From: Marsupella aquatica
Lineage: Eukaryota > Marchantiophyta
Length of the DNA stretch: 64,000 nucleotides
Direction: 5' to 3'
Assembly (NCBI GenBank): GCA_973895155.1
Contig: OZ316891.1
Span: 24,366,001 to 24,430,000 of the forward strand
Part shown: positions 1-11,649 of the stretch, in pieces
How the letters are laid out: each line of letters starts with the position of its first letter
How positions within the stretch are numbered: the stretch's first letter is position 1
Translations under genes and position numbers: made by a program
Notes under the pieces: model-generated
Database searches by the model: none
Told to the model about the DNA's origin: nothing
Seen by the model: the letters and a program-made list of their open reading frames with translations, nothing else

Positions 1-1635
1 CCTCCTCTATGTCAAGGATCAGCGATGGCTTTGTCTTCTCAAAGGAAGTAAGGATCCTTGCATCTGGAACAGTTGGGATCATCTCTGAAATAATCTCAGA
101 CATGAGCGAAGAACAAATTGACTCAACCTGCTTCCATACAGCCCATCGGTGAAGCCAAAGTTTTGTTTCGCTGTCCGAGAATTGACCAGGGTGGAAGTAC
201 TTCTTGCGAAGCTCAGGTCTGCATTGTGCCTCGAGGAGTACACATCTGAGCTGCAGAGTCAACGATGAGACACCCGTAAATAGCCTCGCACGATCGAGAC
301 CACATGACACATTACCCCTTCCTTTATCGTCTGTTCGTTGGGCCTCCTTCCTCTCATGTTTGCAATAGTTGTGCATCTCAACACACTTCTGGAAAAAGTC
401 ACCAAACTCAGGATTCAGGAGAGGTCGAATCTTTGGCACCTTCACATTCCAATCTGCTAGTTGCTCCTTCATCATGTCTTTCACTGCCATGTCTTGCGCA
501 GCTTTTGAAAGAGGTTCTCCTTGCGCTTCTTTCAATTGGAACTTCTTCTTCAAATCTTCCGTCTACGCTGCAATATTAGCAGCAGACAAAATGTACGTGC
601 AGGCATCGAGTGTCATGTTCTTCGAATACCAAGCCGGTTTCCTGATATTTGCCATCTTCTGCTGGAAAAGTTTGTAGTTGTCTGCATCGATGATATCTTT
701 GTATACAGAAAGGTCATTACTGAGCACCTTCTAGACTCTCTTTGCTTGAAGGACCCAAGAATTCTCAACGTGACATTGAGTCAACCTGAACAAAAGAAAC
801 AGGTCAGCGAGATCGCTAACAAGAGGAACTGAAAGAATTTTATATACAATTTAGAGCTTGAAGGAAAAGAAACAAACCTATTCAGCGCATGCATCGCCGA
901 CTCAATCTGAACGAATGAGTTCTTGTCACCCTTGAAAATTTGGCAAACAACTCGAGGATGATATTTGACATCATGGGGATTCTCGTCCGCAAGCTGCATC
1001 CATGAGTACAGACGATGATTTCCATCGAAAACACAGAACATTTTGTCTTTCAAAATTTTGAAAGCTTCGTGAGAATCACATTCCCTCTCGAATTCTTCAT
1101 TTTGAAGAATCCACATGTCATCCCACGACTCCCGAATCACATCCTCGCACATCTGGACAAGGCCATCCTTGCCGGTCATTTGGACGTAAAATCGAGGCGC
1201 ATCTTTGATGTATCCCTGCGTCCGGAATTCATTCTTGAGTGTCTCGATTGCAATCGAGTTTGTTTGCAAGGACCGAACGATCTGCATGTTTCGCATACTG
1301 CAAAGGGGAATCCTTGGAGGAGCGAGGGGGAATCCAAATTTGTCATTTCCAAAAGGGAAAAGATGGCGATTGATGACAACATAATAGGGTTCTGAAGCTC
1401 CAAGTTGAAACGTAGGATTCACAACATCTACTTGGTTCACCATCTTGGGCCTCCTTGGTGTTTTCAATCCCGCCTGGAGCGCCTTCTTGTTCACTGTAGA
1501 CCTTGTCTCCCTTCGGCTTGACTTGACTGACTTGAACGATCCTATTGATGACAAGCTCTTGGGTGAAGACAATGGCTCCATCAGCGGGTCCGTGAAGTGA
1601 TAAGGGTATGAACAGGTCAAGGTCGAGGGCGACAC
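1..1635 (-). pseudogene. ParB/Srx-like domain protein of a Mutator-like element (5' part; runs off the window)
   Basis: Exon 1 is 1635-878 (about 252 codons) and ends at a clear donor. A 92-bp intron (877-786) follows, and exon 2 (785 down to 1) stays in the same frame to the window edge. Near residues 200-235 the motif VFDGNHRLYSWM, followed by RVVCQIFKGD, matches the DGnHR-type core of the ParB/sulfiredoxin fold, which binds nucleotides in ParB. The exon-2 part is basic, helical and unrecognised. Two in-frame TAG codons (733-731 and 565-563) break the frame, and both are one C-to-T step from CAG. The gene is divergent to the transposase starting at 2258, 622 bp away, and both share the 18-bp palindrome repeats. 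It is therefore probably a second gene of the same element, not a host gene. The ParB-like fold is seen in the sequence; any function is inference. Confidence 0.6.
803..820. repeat. 18-bp palindrome copy 1 (in intron of ParB-like gene)
   Basis: Reads GTCAGCGAGATCGCTAAC, with arms AGCGA/TCGCT around a 2-nt centre. It lies entirely inside the 92-bp intron of the ParB-like gene. It is the most diverged member of the eight-copy family in its outer bases. Confidence 0.7.
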
Positions 1636-1967
1636 GCTTTGCGAATGTAAAGAAACCCAAGAATTGATCTTCCAGTCAAAGACAGAATCGTACCCTCGTC
1701 TATTGCTTTCACCTGAATGCAGCGCCCGGTCGTGAAAAGAGATACAGATATTCTGTATGACTCTCCTCGCAATCTTTTTTCAGACACCGTCAGGTATACA
1801 TGTACTTCTGGAAATACGAACCACCGAACTCACGACTAAAAGAAAAGTATCTATTGGCAAAGAGATAGGTGTTCGGTACTGTACCGTACCGTTGACATAT
1901 AGGTACCCGTTGACCAATTCCAACGGATATAAACAGTCATAATGGTCTCTTATGAGAAACTATTTTT

Positions 1968-1985
1968 GCTAGCGACATCGCTAGC
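1968..1985. repeat. 18-bp palindrome copy 2
   Basis: Reads GCTAGCGACATCGCTAGC with 8-bp perfect arms and a 2-nt centre. It is flanked by T5 on the left and CAAAAA on the right, which extends the dyad. It sits in the divergent promoter spacer. Confidence 0.85.
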
Positions 1986-2062
1986 CAAAAACTGATCACT
2001 AAATCCATGAACTCGTGAAGGGTGTTTTGTAAGGTTTTGAACCATTTTACTTGGTTCATTGA

Positions 2063-2080
2063 GCTAGCGATCTTGCTAGC
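2063..2080. repeat. 18-bp palindrome copy 3
   Basis: Reads GCTAGCGATCTTGCTAGC, one mismatch in the arms. It lies 95 bp from copy 2 and about 180 bp upstream of the transposase start. Confidence 0.85.
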
Positions 2081-2257
2081 TTTATCATTCCGTAAATAGT
2101 GTCATATAAGACAAAATAATGGTCAGATAACGGGAATAAGAGGCATTTATTAAATAAATACGTTGAGTCCAACACCTACACAAGCACGTTTCCTCATATG
2201 TATTTGGAGAAAGAAGAGAGCGAAGTATCTCACATTTGAGGATTGTTGTAGACTGTA

Positions 2258-5200
2258 ATGTCCAAAAGTGTCAGCATGTCTTCATTGGGATCGAAGGTTG
2301 TGATCGAGAGAAAGACGACGGGTGATGTTGTTGTTCTGGATGTTCCGAAGAATACTATTATCTCTGTCAAGGAGTCTTTTCTCTCATCGAGGTTTGGGCT
2401 TTTGAAAGATGATTTCATCTGGAAGTTGTTCGTTCTTTACTCTCGGAATGGATCCAGAAGTCACAAGGTGTTGGATAATGGTTCAGGAATATTGCCAGAG
2501 AGAGCTTGGGACCTGAAGTGTGGTTCAGCTGTAGAGCTAGTCTCATGTAAGGATGACATTGCACATATCAATGTTTCCGATCCAGAATCCCCGACTCGCC
2601 CATCACCTGCAGTACCAGAAATTATCGACATCTCCCCTGAGAGTGTGGGTCGGGATCTCTCTTCTGTGTCGACAAAGTCTTCTGAGAAATCCGTTTTTGA
2701 AGCAGTGAGTCAAAACGAATTTCAATCTCAGCCAGTTCTTTATCAAGTTAGTGCATATGATGCCTTCCTCAATATTACTGGGTCAAGCGAGTTGGCAAAT
2801 TTCCGCAGGGGAAACAATTGGAAGGAGATTCAAGTGCAGACTTTGCCCACTTCATACAACGGAAACTGCGTTTTTGAGCTTCCTCCGGTCGATGGTCAAT
2901 TTCGTCGAGCATATGGTCTTCAGGACATGGATAGGGATAATGACGGCTACCCATGGATGAGACTTCTCACAACTTCAGCTAATCTCAAACCTCGCAATCA
3001 CTGGTCTGTGTCAAAAGTCAGATGTGCCGGTGTACTTGAATGTCAAAATCTGGTCTGGAGAAAGTTGAAGCACACTGGTTCAAAAAATGACTCTTCCTTC
3101 CAAGGAAAGGGACAATTTACTGAGCCATTTCATCTTGGTGAGCTTGTGGAGGAAGGAGGGTTGGTGTGCGGATTCTGTGAGGAGAGGCCTCTCTGCATCC
3201 GTGAATGTCCGGCTAAACTTTTGTACATCTATCCTAAGCTGTCTCTTGAAACAAATGTTGCGAAACATATGTCTCGATTGGCTGTTCACATGGGTTTCCA
3301 TGACCACGTTGTTTGGAAAGGGAAATCTCGATTGGCAAAACAGAAGGCGGAGGTGATAGTTTATGGTGTTCATAAAGCGAATCCCGTGTGTACGCCAGGG
3401 CGTGTTCTTAACAAGTCTATAGGAAACCTGGTTTCTCTTTTGCATCCAGAGTCTTCTTCAGAACTATCAAAAGAAGAAGAGAGAGAGATATGGGAATCGA
3501 TGAAGGTTGTGTCCACTGTTGAGAAATTCCAGGCCATATTCCGGAGCGTGAAAATGGATAACCCAAAAAAAGGTGAGTTGGATTCTCTTCGTGAGATGCA
3601 AGCACGGAATAATTTTCCTTTTGTTGAGAGGTACCTTTTCCCTAGTCAGGGGAGCAAGACCGATAGGGCTCATGTCTTCAAAATGAGTACAAATGGCCCA
3701 GGTTCTGGTGTCGATATTCTCAAGCAGATGAAGAGTGGAGGTGAGCTGGAAGGAGCATGGGTCAGTTCTGATGTAATGCAGAGAATAAGCACTGGCTGGC
3801 TGACTTTCAGCGCCCATGTGTACGACCATAATTACAGGTCCCTTTGTACCATCTTCACTTGTGAGCTCCGTGCGGAGGACTCCTTATCTCTTAAAACCGC
3901 ATGGAGATATATGATTGAAGTTGCCTCTGATCATGACGTGCATGACCCACTCATTGGAGGATTTATTGCCGATAATGCCGAGGCTAGATGGATCGCCATT
4001 CAAAATGTTTTTTTTTGAGGTGTCCGTCACCCACAGAAGGAGCACAGTGACGCCTTTCACTTTGCTCAATCTCTTTGTCGTCACACATTGGAGGGTATTC
4101 GGGAAGATCGCCATCGAGAGCACTATAAACTGTGGGAAAGGCTGAGAACAGCACCAACATATGTTCAGGCCTACCGTGGTGCTGACAAAATCCATCGTTG
4201 GTGGAAGGAAGGAAACTGCTATGCTGGGAAATTGAAGTCTCTCCAAGGATGGTTATCTTGGTGGGTTGTGAGGTGGAGGCAGTGGGGGAACTTCATCCGC
4301 GTTGTAAGTGTCCAATTTCATTTCTCTTTGACGTCATTGTTTTTGCTAGCAACCTCGCTAGCATATCAGGTCTGACTGGGGACTACTTTTTTGCAGACGC
4401 AAACCGCAATGGAGTCAGCCTTGATGCCAAATTGTACTAGAGCGGAATCAGTCCATGCATCCATGAGATCCTGCCAAATGAAGAAACTAGTGGGATTGAT
4501 TGAAGCATGTGAGGTGGACCAGAATCGTGCTACGGGGAAAATTGCTGCTTTTACTGCCTACAGTGAAGGTGTTCACAAAGGCCAGAGGCCGACCATTTTC
4601 GAATTAGCATATAGGAACGCCGATGCTATGGGATCCATGGATGCTTACAAAAAGGCAGCAAATCTTTTGCTTGAGTCTTCAGCTAAGTATGAATTCTATA
4701 GAACAGTTCCATTACATGGCGATCTCCGATAACATCCACAAAGAGGAAAGGGAAAGCTTCAGCTGTAATCCACAAGAATGACTCCCACAGACATGACAAG
4801 GTGTCACGCACAACAGCTTCTCCTTCAGGACTAAAAAGGCGTAATCTCTATCCTGAATTTCGCTTCGTCAATGTTTCGGAGACTTTTGCGGACCCAGAAA
4901 TAGCAAATAATACAACTTCGGCAACCCCTGTTGGAGGTTGTTCTGCTGAAGTTATCCATATTTCAGATGACAAATGGTGATGATGCAAGTCGTAATGTCA
5001 ATGATACCAAGAAGATGGGGACTCAACCTTTGTGTGATGTCGGGGATGACCATCAGGATGCACCCCAAAGGATCCCTTCCATCCGAGAGGTTGATGTTCC
5101 TTATGGGACCTGGCATCTCAGGCGGAGCGGTAGAGGTGCTGGACCTGTTTGCAACGGGTCGGTTGACCAAAGCGTTTTTGGAAGAGATGAATGTAGAAAT

Positions 5201-5961
5201 CTCATCAAGGAGACTGGATGTAAGTCCGCGCAAGGGGGAATTGTTGGAGTCGCCATTCACGGGTTGCGATTATCGTCTCCACATCGCGAGTTGTTGTACT
5301 TCTGTCCTAACAATAAGTGTCACAAGAGCCGAGGACGCAGAACTCTAGCTCAACTACCCCCCCCCCACCCAAGTCGCTCAAGGTTCAGCGTGGGACTTGC
5401 CTCTCCCATCCCGAGATAGAGTTTCTGCTGGGATTAGGATTCCAGATCAGTGGACTCTCCTATGTGGATGCAAATTAAGTTGGAGAGTTCCCGTCCCCCA
5501 ATCGGGTCAACCTACGAATTGATGTTAACTCATTCCCCGAACAAATTGATCTAACTAATGTGGACCGTCGGTTGAAAACCCGAAATGGTAAGGGTGCACG
5601 ACAGCGTTTCAGCAATACTCCAGAGTTGCTCAAGCGCATCGTTTCCGCTACACAAGAATACATGAGAGTTGTCAGAAATGAGAAGGTAACTACCGGAAAT
5701 GGATGGGGTTGGAGATACTTGATCGCCACTCACGAGACTGATTCACAAGTTCCGCACACATATTGGGTGCAAATCTGTTGTTTCCCTTCGTGTTCTTGTG
5801 AAGACTTTTATAAGAGGCATACACGAGGGAAACCATACATGTCTTGTAAACATCTTTTGTGGGTGTATTTAAACAAGTTTTCACTCAACCTGGAGAAGGA
5901 CGACCTTGTCAAACAGCCGATTTTGACTGTTGTGGAAGTGAGGAGTTTAATTCCGTTATAG
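2258..5961 (+). pseudogene. Mutator-like transposase with WRKY-GCM1-type and SWIM zinc fingers
   Basis: Exon 1 (2258-4303) is one frame with a single TGA at 4016-4018. A 93-bp intron (4304-4396) follows, and the coding sequence resumes at 4397. Residues about 250-350 hold a Cys/His pattern ending in HMGFHDH, typical of the GCM/WRKY zinc-finger superfamily found in Mutator-like transposases. Residues about 500-620 resemble the MULE core: a strand and helix block, then GGFIADNAEARW (candidate catalytic Asp) and SDAFHFAQSLCRH. The C-terminal end (5760-5880) carries a SWIM finger with CSC and later CKH. After about 4720 the frame shifts several times (near 4720, 4975, 5110 and 5350), with a TAA near 5477, so the copy is dead. 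The gene is divergent to the ParB-like gene. KDZ-type transposases also carry SWIM fingers, so the exact superfamily is not certain. Confidence 0.7.
4345..4362. repeat. 18-bp palindrome copy 4 (in transposase intron)
   Basis: Reads GCTAGCAACCTCGCTAGC, preceded by a T-run as at copy 2. It lies inside the 93-bp intron of the transposase gene, so both introns recognised in this element contain a copy. Confidence 0.8.
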
Positions 5962-6123
5962 ATAGGGGAGTAGTCGTTTATTGGTGATGCTAATTATAGG
6001 GTGGTGGGATGGATTACTCAAGTTTGTGGTTTCACAAATATCAATCTGTTTTCACCGAGTGAATCATAATGTTAGCAAGGTCCATAATGGTAACTTTTAT
6101 GGTGTTTGAGTTTGTTATTTATG

Positions 6124-6141
6124 GCTAGCGATCTCTCTAGT
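6124..6141. repeat. 18-bp palindrome copy 5
   Basis: Reads GCTAGCGATCTCTCTAGT, with a one-base arm mismatch. It is 160 bp past the end of the transposase. Confidence 0.75.
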
Positions 6142-6253
6142 CTTAGGAAGTCTGCTACATCTAGACAGAAACATCCGACTTCCAGCCGTTTTAACCTATC
6201 GACAAGTATGTATAGAGTTCACGGTTTGATCATTAAAATGACGCCAGTTTTTT

Positions 6254-6271
6254 GCTAGCGAGATCGCTAGT
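6254..6271. repeat. 18-bp palindrome copy 6
   Basis: Reads GCTAGCGAGATCGCTAGT, preceded by a T-run as at copies 2 and 4. Confidence 0.85.
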
Positions 6272-6421
6272 CTGATCAACGCAATAAAGTTTACTGTAGA
6301 GTGACAGGATGTGTTCTTGGGAGGGAAGTTTTCTCTGAAGTTGTTGCGGTAATACTCTGTCGAATTGATTATCTAAGATGAACACATCGAAGATTGATCT
6401 GAAATGTAGAGGCAGTTCTAT

Positions 6422-6439
6422 ACTAGCGATATCGCTAGT
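6422..6439. repeat. 18-bp palindrome copy 7 (perfect)
   Basis: Reads ACTAGCGATATCGCTAGT, a perfect 18-bp palindrome, and the best match to the family consensus RCTAGCGANNTCGCTAGY. Confidence 0.9.
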
Positions 6440-6623
6440 CTGGGAAGGGTCCAACTGTGACTCCCAAATAAACGTACTATGTACAAAATGACATTCCAGA
6501 GCAACACATAGAAAGGAAAGGAACACCAAAACTTTACTTCCCATACATATTGAAAGTACATGAGGACATGTCATTCGCTTGTAACTACAAAATTTTTAGT
6601 AAACCCACAACCTGACTCTCCCC

Positions 6624-7470
6624 TCAGGGGCTGGCCGCCTTCCATGCATCGGAGTCAGTGTCTGACTCAGAATTGTAATCCGAAGAGGCGAGGCGTTCCT
6701 CGGTCCAATAGTCATAGATCTCCCTCTCAATCCAATACTGCTCCTCTTCTGCGAGCCTCTTCCTCTTCGATACAACCTCGCGCTGTGTGGTATCCACCTT
6801 TGGCTTCGGTGGAGACTTCGCTGCTGGAATTAACTTTGGAGGAGTCGGTGTTCTCCTCAATGATGATGACGATCCAACAGATTGACCGAGTTCAGTTGGG
6901 ACACTGCTGTCTGCGGAGACCTTCACAGTCTCTGCGTCGGGTTTTTGCTTCGGAGGAGAGTCATCTTCTAGCGGGCCATCCGTCGCTGGGTTGTAACGAC
7001 GGATCTCAAGTCGCCATTTCCCCTGAGGAGGATTGCTTGGAACCCCTGACATTTCTCTGCACTTACAAAACCCAAACAGTGATTAAGAAGAACGACATTC
7101 AACAAATGGAAACACTATTCACGATGAAATACGATGAATGTCATGCCTTGTCGGAGAGTGATTCTCTAAAAACAGCTCAGAACCATAGACCCGCGCTAAC
7201 CTGATCTGGATCTCAAGTACTAGGAACACTGATAGCAGTTTCGAATGAAAGAGCTCGAGTCGGACGCGGTGGAAGTGATCGGAAGAATGATTCGGAAGAC
7301 TGGTGGTTTTTGGGTGAGCGGCTTTGTTTAAGTGGACGGTTCGCCGCCTTGGATTCGCCTCTGGTTCGAACGGTAAGTGTCCGTTCACTTGCAAGTGACT
7401 TAATCAGTGTCCAAACGGCCTTAATCCTCCTTTCCTCGACAGTAATGAGACGTTGATTCTTTTCACGCAA
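6624..7470 (-). CDS. Small charged protein, possible third gene of the Mutator-like element
   Basis: The main exon (7052-6624, 142 codons) encodes a proline- and lysine-rich N-terminal half with PPKQKPD and PPKPKVD. A charged, helical C-terminal part follows (ERLASSDYNSESDTDSD region). A good acceptor lies just upstream of the ATG (near 7060). An upstream open stretch (7470-7213) is basic and could be a 5' exon or leader, but its frame ends in a TGA before the likely donor, so the join is unsure. No known domain is recognised. It lies between palindrome copies 7 and 8 and converges on the transposase, so membership in the same element is plausible. Confidence 0.35.
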
Positions 7471-7586
7471 GAATTGCGCAGTACTTTTTCGTTATTACTC
7501 TTCCTCGGGTGGGAATTTTCACATGTGGAAGCCTGTACGTGGAGACCATACCTTGTTTGAGTGGCTCAATGTGTTGGCATCATTAG

Positions 7587-7604
7587 ACTAGCGATTTCGC
7601 TGGC
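7587..7604. repeat. 18-bp palindrome copy 8 (rightmost)
   Basis: Reads ACTAGCGATTTCGCTGGC, with a one-base arm mismatch. It is the last copy seen, so the element probably ends near or beyond 7.6 kb. No terminal inverted repeat could be paired because the left end lies outside the window. Confidence 0.75.
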
Positions 7605-9188
7605 CTGAAGAAATGTCATTTTGATTGGTCGAAAATGGATCTAGTGCGTTCACGGGACTAGAATCGTCCATGGGTAGCCGTCAATATTTACTGATCGAAC
7701 AGGGTCTCCATGCTAAAGGGGAATATTCCAGACCTTTTTTGGGCCCCAACACAAGATGAAATCTTGCCCGTGCGAGCAAAAATTCTACTGTTTGCTCGCA
7801 CGTTACAATTACCCCTGTGCACTTCCCACTCATCCGCGCCAGTCCAGCTAGATAGTTCACTAATGAAATTATCACTGATGGAGTCTGGACTCGAGCCTTG
7901 GTCTGACTATTAACGTCCACAACAGAGCTTACCTAGTTGGAAAGTATGTACGAAATAGGAAACCAGAAAGTGGGACACCAAAGAGCAGGTCGAAAAGTAC
8001 TAATGGAGAAAGCACTCATGAGTATGGCAAGGGCGCGGATGACTGTTTAGGGAGAAGAGACAACTACATATGGCCACCAGTCCTGTGACGGATGATGTGA
8101 CAGTACTCAGGTCTCGCGAATGGCTTGGAGACCTAGTAGCTCCGGCGGAAAACGATAGTTTCCCACTTTCACTATATGTGATTAGGTGTCTAGCCTAAAT
8201 CCAGTTCCCAGGTGGGATTGTTATTACCAGTTCAAATTCTTCGGAGGCGAAACAACTATCTCCTCTGTCCCTTCCTACAGAAAACACAGAGGCAGTTGCG
8301 AAGAAATTGTAACACAAATACGGACAATAAGATAACCTCTGTCAGAAGCTGAAGGCAGTAAAGCATTGGCTGAAGGCAGCATTGGCAACTCCGTGCCAGC
8401 GATGAGGACGCCAGCTTACAAGAGAACGTGTCAATTTTCCGTCGTAACAACGCAGCCTGACAGAGGAAGACGGTTCACCCATCCACAAAGTAACAGACTT
8501 GGAATGAAATTAAAGCATTTAAAAGAAGGGTTGAGTTAGATAGTCTAGCTTACAACCATAAAACAAGTTACCATAGTCCTGATCATACGTGCATTGTCCA
8601 TAATTCAATCCAAAGCAATGCGGGTAACAACTTTATCGCACAGACCCACAGAAAACAGGGACTGACTGACTAAAGTTCCTGAGAATTCAGCTTCTACAAA
8701 AAGTGCTCATTAATCACCACAGCAGATTCAAGAACTGACTGTTCGGGATCTAGCCCAAATTGGACATAAGCTGATTTGATCTTAATTCTTCAAAATTTTA
8801 AATACAAAATGTGAATTGCTCACAGCAGGAGAAGATACCCAATCGGGTAGGAGACCAATGCTAGGACGACAGATCCGCTCTACAAAAGATTCGTGCTGGC
8901 AACAGAACTCTCTGTACGAAAATCGCCGAGATAAATCCTTTCCTTGACGTGTAAGTACCGTTATGAGCAGGTTATGAACCTGCTCCACCATGAAATAATC
9001 TTCTGAAGCGTACGACAAAATATCCGATAACGGGCTTTCTCGAATCTCTTCTTGCCCCTAGACATTGTATGGCTATCCTTAACAATCTTTTCGAGGGTCA
9101 GGCAGTTCTCCCACCCAATGCTGGTCTAAACTTTGGGACCCATCCCAGGGAGACTGTACAAAAGTTTCGATTGAAGTTTCAAAATTTA
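7605..9188. other. Intergenic and AHP 3' flanking region
   Basis: No gene is supported. The open stretches near 7.7, 8.3 and 8.8 kb are short and show no domain. The part next to 9188 should include the AHP 3' UTR and polyadenylation site. Confidence 0.5.
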
Positions 9189-11649
9189 TCACTCCGTGAA
9201 AGGTAGCGTCCCTCCAGCAGCCAGGAGTCGTTGCTCCAACTTCAAACACCAGGTAATAGGTCAGACGAAAACATCTGGGACGAAACAAACCTAACCTAAT
9301 TCAACACTGTTATCATCCCCAGCTTGTTTGTACAAACTAAAGCAATTGTCCTGCTTTTGAAGGATGAGTCCACAATATAAGTCCTCTTCATGAAAGCCTA
9401 TCATGCCAAAATTAGAAAGGCTACTTCAATCACACCACAGGCAGGACCACCAAAAGAGTCAACTACTCCTTGACCCATTACTAGACTTGTGAAAAAATAG
9501 GAAGCCCAAAAATGCACAAACCCTCCAGCTCCCGAGTAACGAGATTATTTAAAGGGAATCAATAATTTGCTTCCACGACACATTCATAGGGGAACAAATC
9601 CCTCACACACCAGAGACTTCCGGCCCAGCAATTCGAATCGAAACAAAGCACCAAGCAGGCATTATAAGAGAAGAATTTTACCGCAAGCATGGCTTCTAGT
9701 TTAGACTTTACTAAATAGAACTCCTGCTTAACCTGAGCCAGCGCTTGCTGGCACCTGCGACAACAGCATGTCCAGTAAGTAGAAAATATTGCCCGATAAA
9801 CTTGCCTCGTCAAAAGAAAATCTTGAAGCAACTCATTAGTGCCGGACGCGGCTACCTCAAAAGAGACATACTGCAAGGAGTGACATCCACTCATTTCCGA
9901 GGAAGTGCCTGGTTGAGACGAACAGAACAGTACCACACCAAGCCTACCCAGATCTCCCTCATCATAGCTCCAAAATCTAGGAACAAAAAGTTGCAACATG
10001 CACAATACGCCGGGAGAACGCATGATGTAACCAACTCCGAAAAGGAGTCCTACGACCCTGATAATAATATTCGCACGGATTGTACCACGAGATTGGCAAA
10101 GGAGTGGCAATTGCATGCCCGGAAAAGCGTGAACAGCATTACCCTTGTTTATTTTCTTCCTCACAACACGCACGAAATGTAATGCACGCGGTTTTCACTC
10201 GTTGAGCTCCAATACTGGAAAAAGACAACCACATCAATACCGTTAGTGCTACGGTGGGTACCATATGGCAAGGGACACTCTTGGAATACTGCCGTTCTCG
10301 GCTGTAATGCAAGATTTCAGCATTTGAAACGGTGTAGTAGCCCAACCTGCTATGATCTACATATCATAGACGCTGGACTGTAATCAAAACCCCATAAAAA
10401 CATAAAAACAGGTTACTCCCGGAGAGGACCGAGAAACTCACTGGACCAACGAATCCATAGTTAGCATTCATGCTTACATATCACAAGCAGAAGTAATATG
10501 CCATAAGCATAAAACCCGACGGGTTTGTACCTGGAACTGCTCCCCTTAAATTGATGAACGTTCGCATCAACCCTCTTGTAATCAATCGGATCCGTCTCTC
10601 TGTCGATAGCACAGAACAGAAAGTTCAAAACCGTGAGATTAATGTCCACATGCTTCAAAACAGAAGGGATGCAGGAATCGGTGAAGAGTTCCCTCAATCC
10701 CACAAAAGAGGTCCTACATTACATCCAGGATATGGCGCTAACAAACACCGGCGACACAAAAAGCAACAATTAACGCCATTCGTGGCCAGTTTCCAATTTC
10801 ACAGCCGCATGCAGTAGTGGCCTCCAACGACCCATTCCAAATCATTGCCGAGCGAGCCATCACACACAAGCAGGCGACACGAGAATTACACCAACCAAAA
10901 CGTGAACCGTCCGACAAAGGGCCACTAAGATCACCGAAAATCACGAATTCTGTCAGGGGAAAAAAGAGAGGTCCTGCAGGCCAACTTAGATGGAGGCTGG
11001 TCGATCAACCAATTCAGTCATGATGTTTCTAAACGAAGAAGTACATGAAGGGAGGAAGGATTCATACAGAGATTCCGTTAATTGTTCCAATAGCTTCTCC
11101 GAATCATCGAAGAACAGAGAAACCACCTCCGAGACGAACTCAGGGTTATTTTCATCCTGAAGTAGCTGAAGTTGAGTAAACTGATCGTCCAACAACCCCT
11201 GCAATCAATCGGAATAATGGCGTGAGCACAAATGCGATAGGCCCAAACAGAAGAAACCGCTCCAACTGCATAAGGAGCAAAATCAAAATATCCCAGCTTC
11301 GCGAATGCTACAAAAAGTAAGATTCGGGCAAACTGTCCAGTGCCTTCTACTTAAGTGACGGCTTCAAGCGAATAGGACCCCGCAAGGACACATTCCAAAG
11401 AGTCCACAGTGAAAATCTCCTTGCTTCTCATGAATGTCTCCAAAGCCGGGGAGGATGGAGAGTAAAAATTCGACTGTCAGAGTGAGGGTGGAATCGAGTA
11501 TAGTGAACAATGATGGAAATCCAATTCCACCAAGCGGGTAGAATGGGAAAGGCGCGAAGAGGATTCGAGAAAATAAATGTAGGTCTTACCTCCAAGAATA
11601 AACTATCTGCGTAGTCCGAGAGCTGCTGCTGCATCTTGGTCACCTCCAT
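9189..11649 (-). CDS. AHP: Histidine-containing phosphotransfer protein (cytokinin two-component relay), AHP type
   Basis: The exons are 11649-11590, 11198-11068, 10599-10531, 10214-10143, 9754-9682 and 9239-9189. They total 456 nt, or 151 aa, the normal length for plant HPt proteins, and all five introns are GT-AG. Six exons also match the usual plant AHP structure. Exon 2 begins [18 protein letters not shown] and includes [17 protein letters not shown], both hallmarks of the family. Exons 3 and 4 join to form [16 protein letters not shown], with the phospho-accepting His in the HQxKGSS motif. The protein ends [10 protein letters not shown]. In the family it carries phosphate from CHASE-domain histidine kinases to nuclear response regulators, moving between cytoplasm and nucleus. 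The start at 11649 (MEVTKMQQQ) gives the conventional N-terminus, but the frame stays open upstream to 12126. It appears intact and is the one clear host gene here. Confidence 0.93.

Larger units (their letters stand above)
1636..2257. promoter_or_regulatory. Divergent intergenic region between ParB-like gene and transposase
   Basis: This 622-bp spacer separates two head-to-head genes and must hold both promoters. It contains two palindrome copies (1968-1985 and 2063-2080), and AT-rich stretches suitable for TATA elements occur near 1925-1935 and 2140-2160. No long ORF is convincing. Bidirectional promoter function is inferred from the gene arrangement only. Confidence 0.5.
5962..6623. other. 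Non-coding 3' region of the Mutator-like element
   Basis: No convincing gene. The stretch lies between the 3' ends of the transposase and of a small convergent gene. It contains three palindrome copies within 316 bp. Confidence 0.5.

Noticed and set aside
4008-4018. Apparent frameshift in a T9 run in the transposase
   Set aside because: The frame before and after is the same; only a TGA codon interrupts, so it is a nonsense change and not an indel.
7681-9018. Short open frames downstream of AHP
   Set aside because: All are under 80 codons with no domain, no splice partners and no codon pattern.
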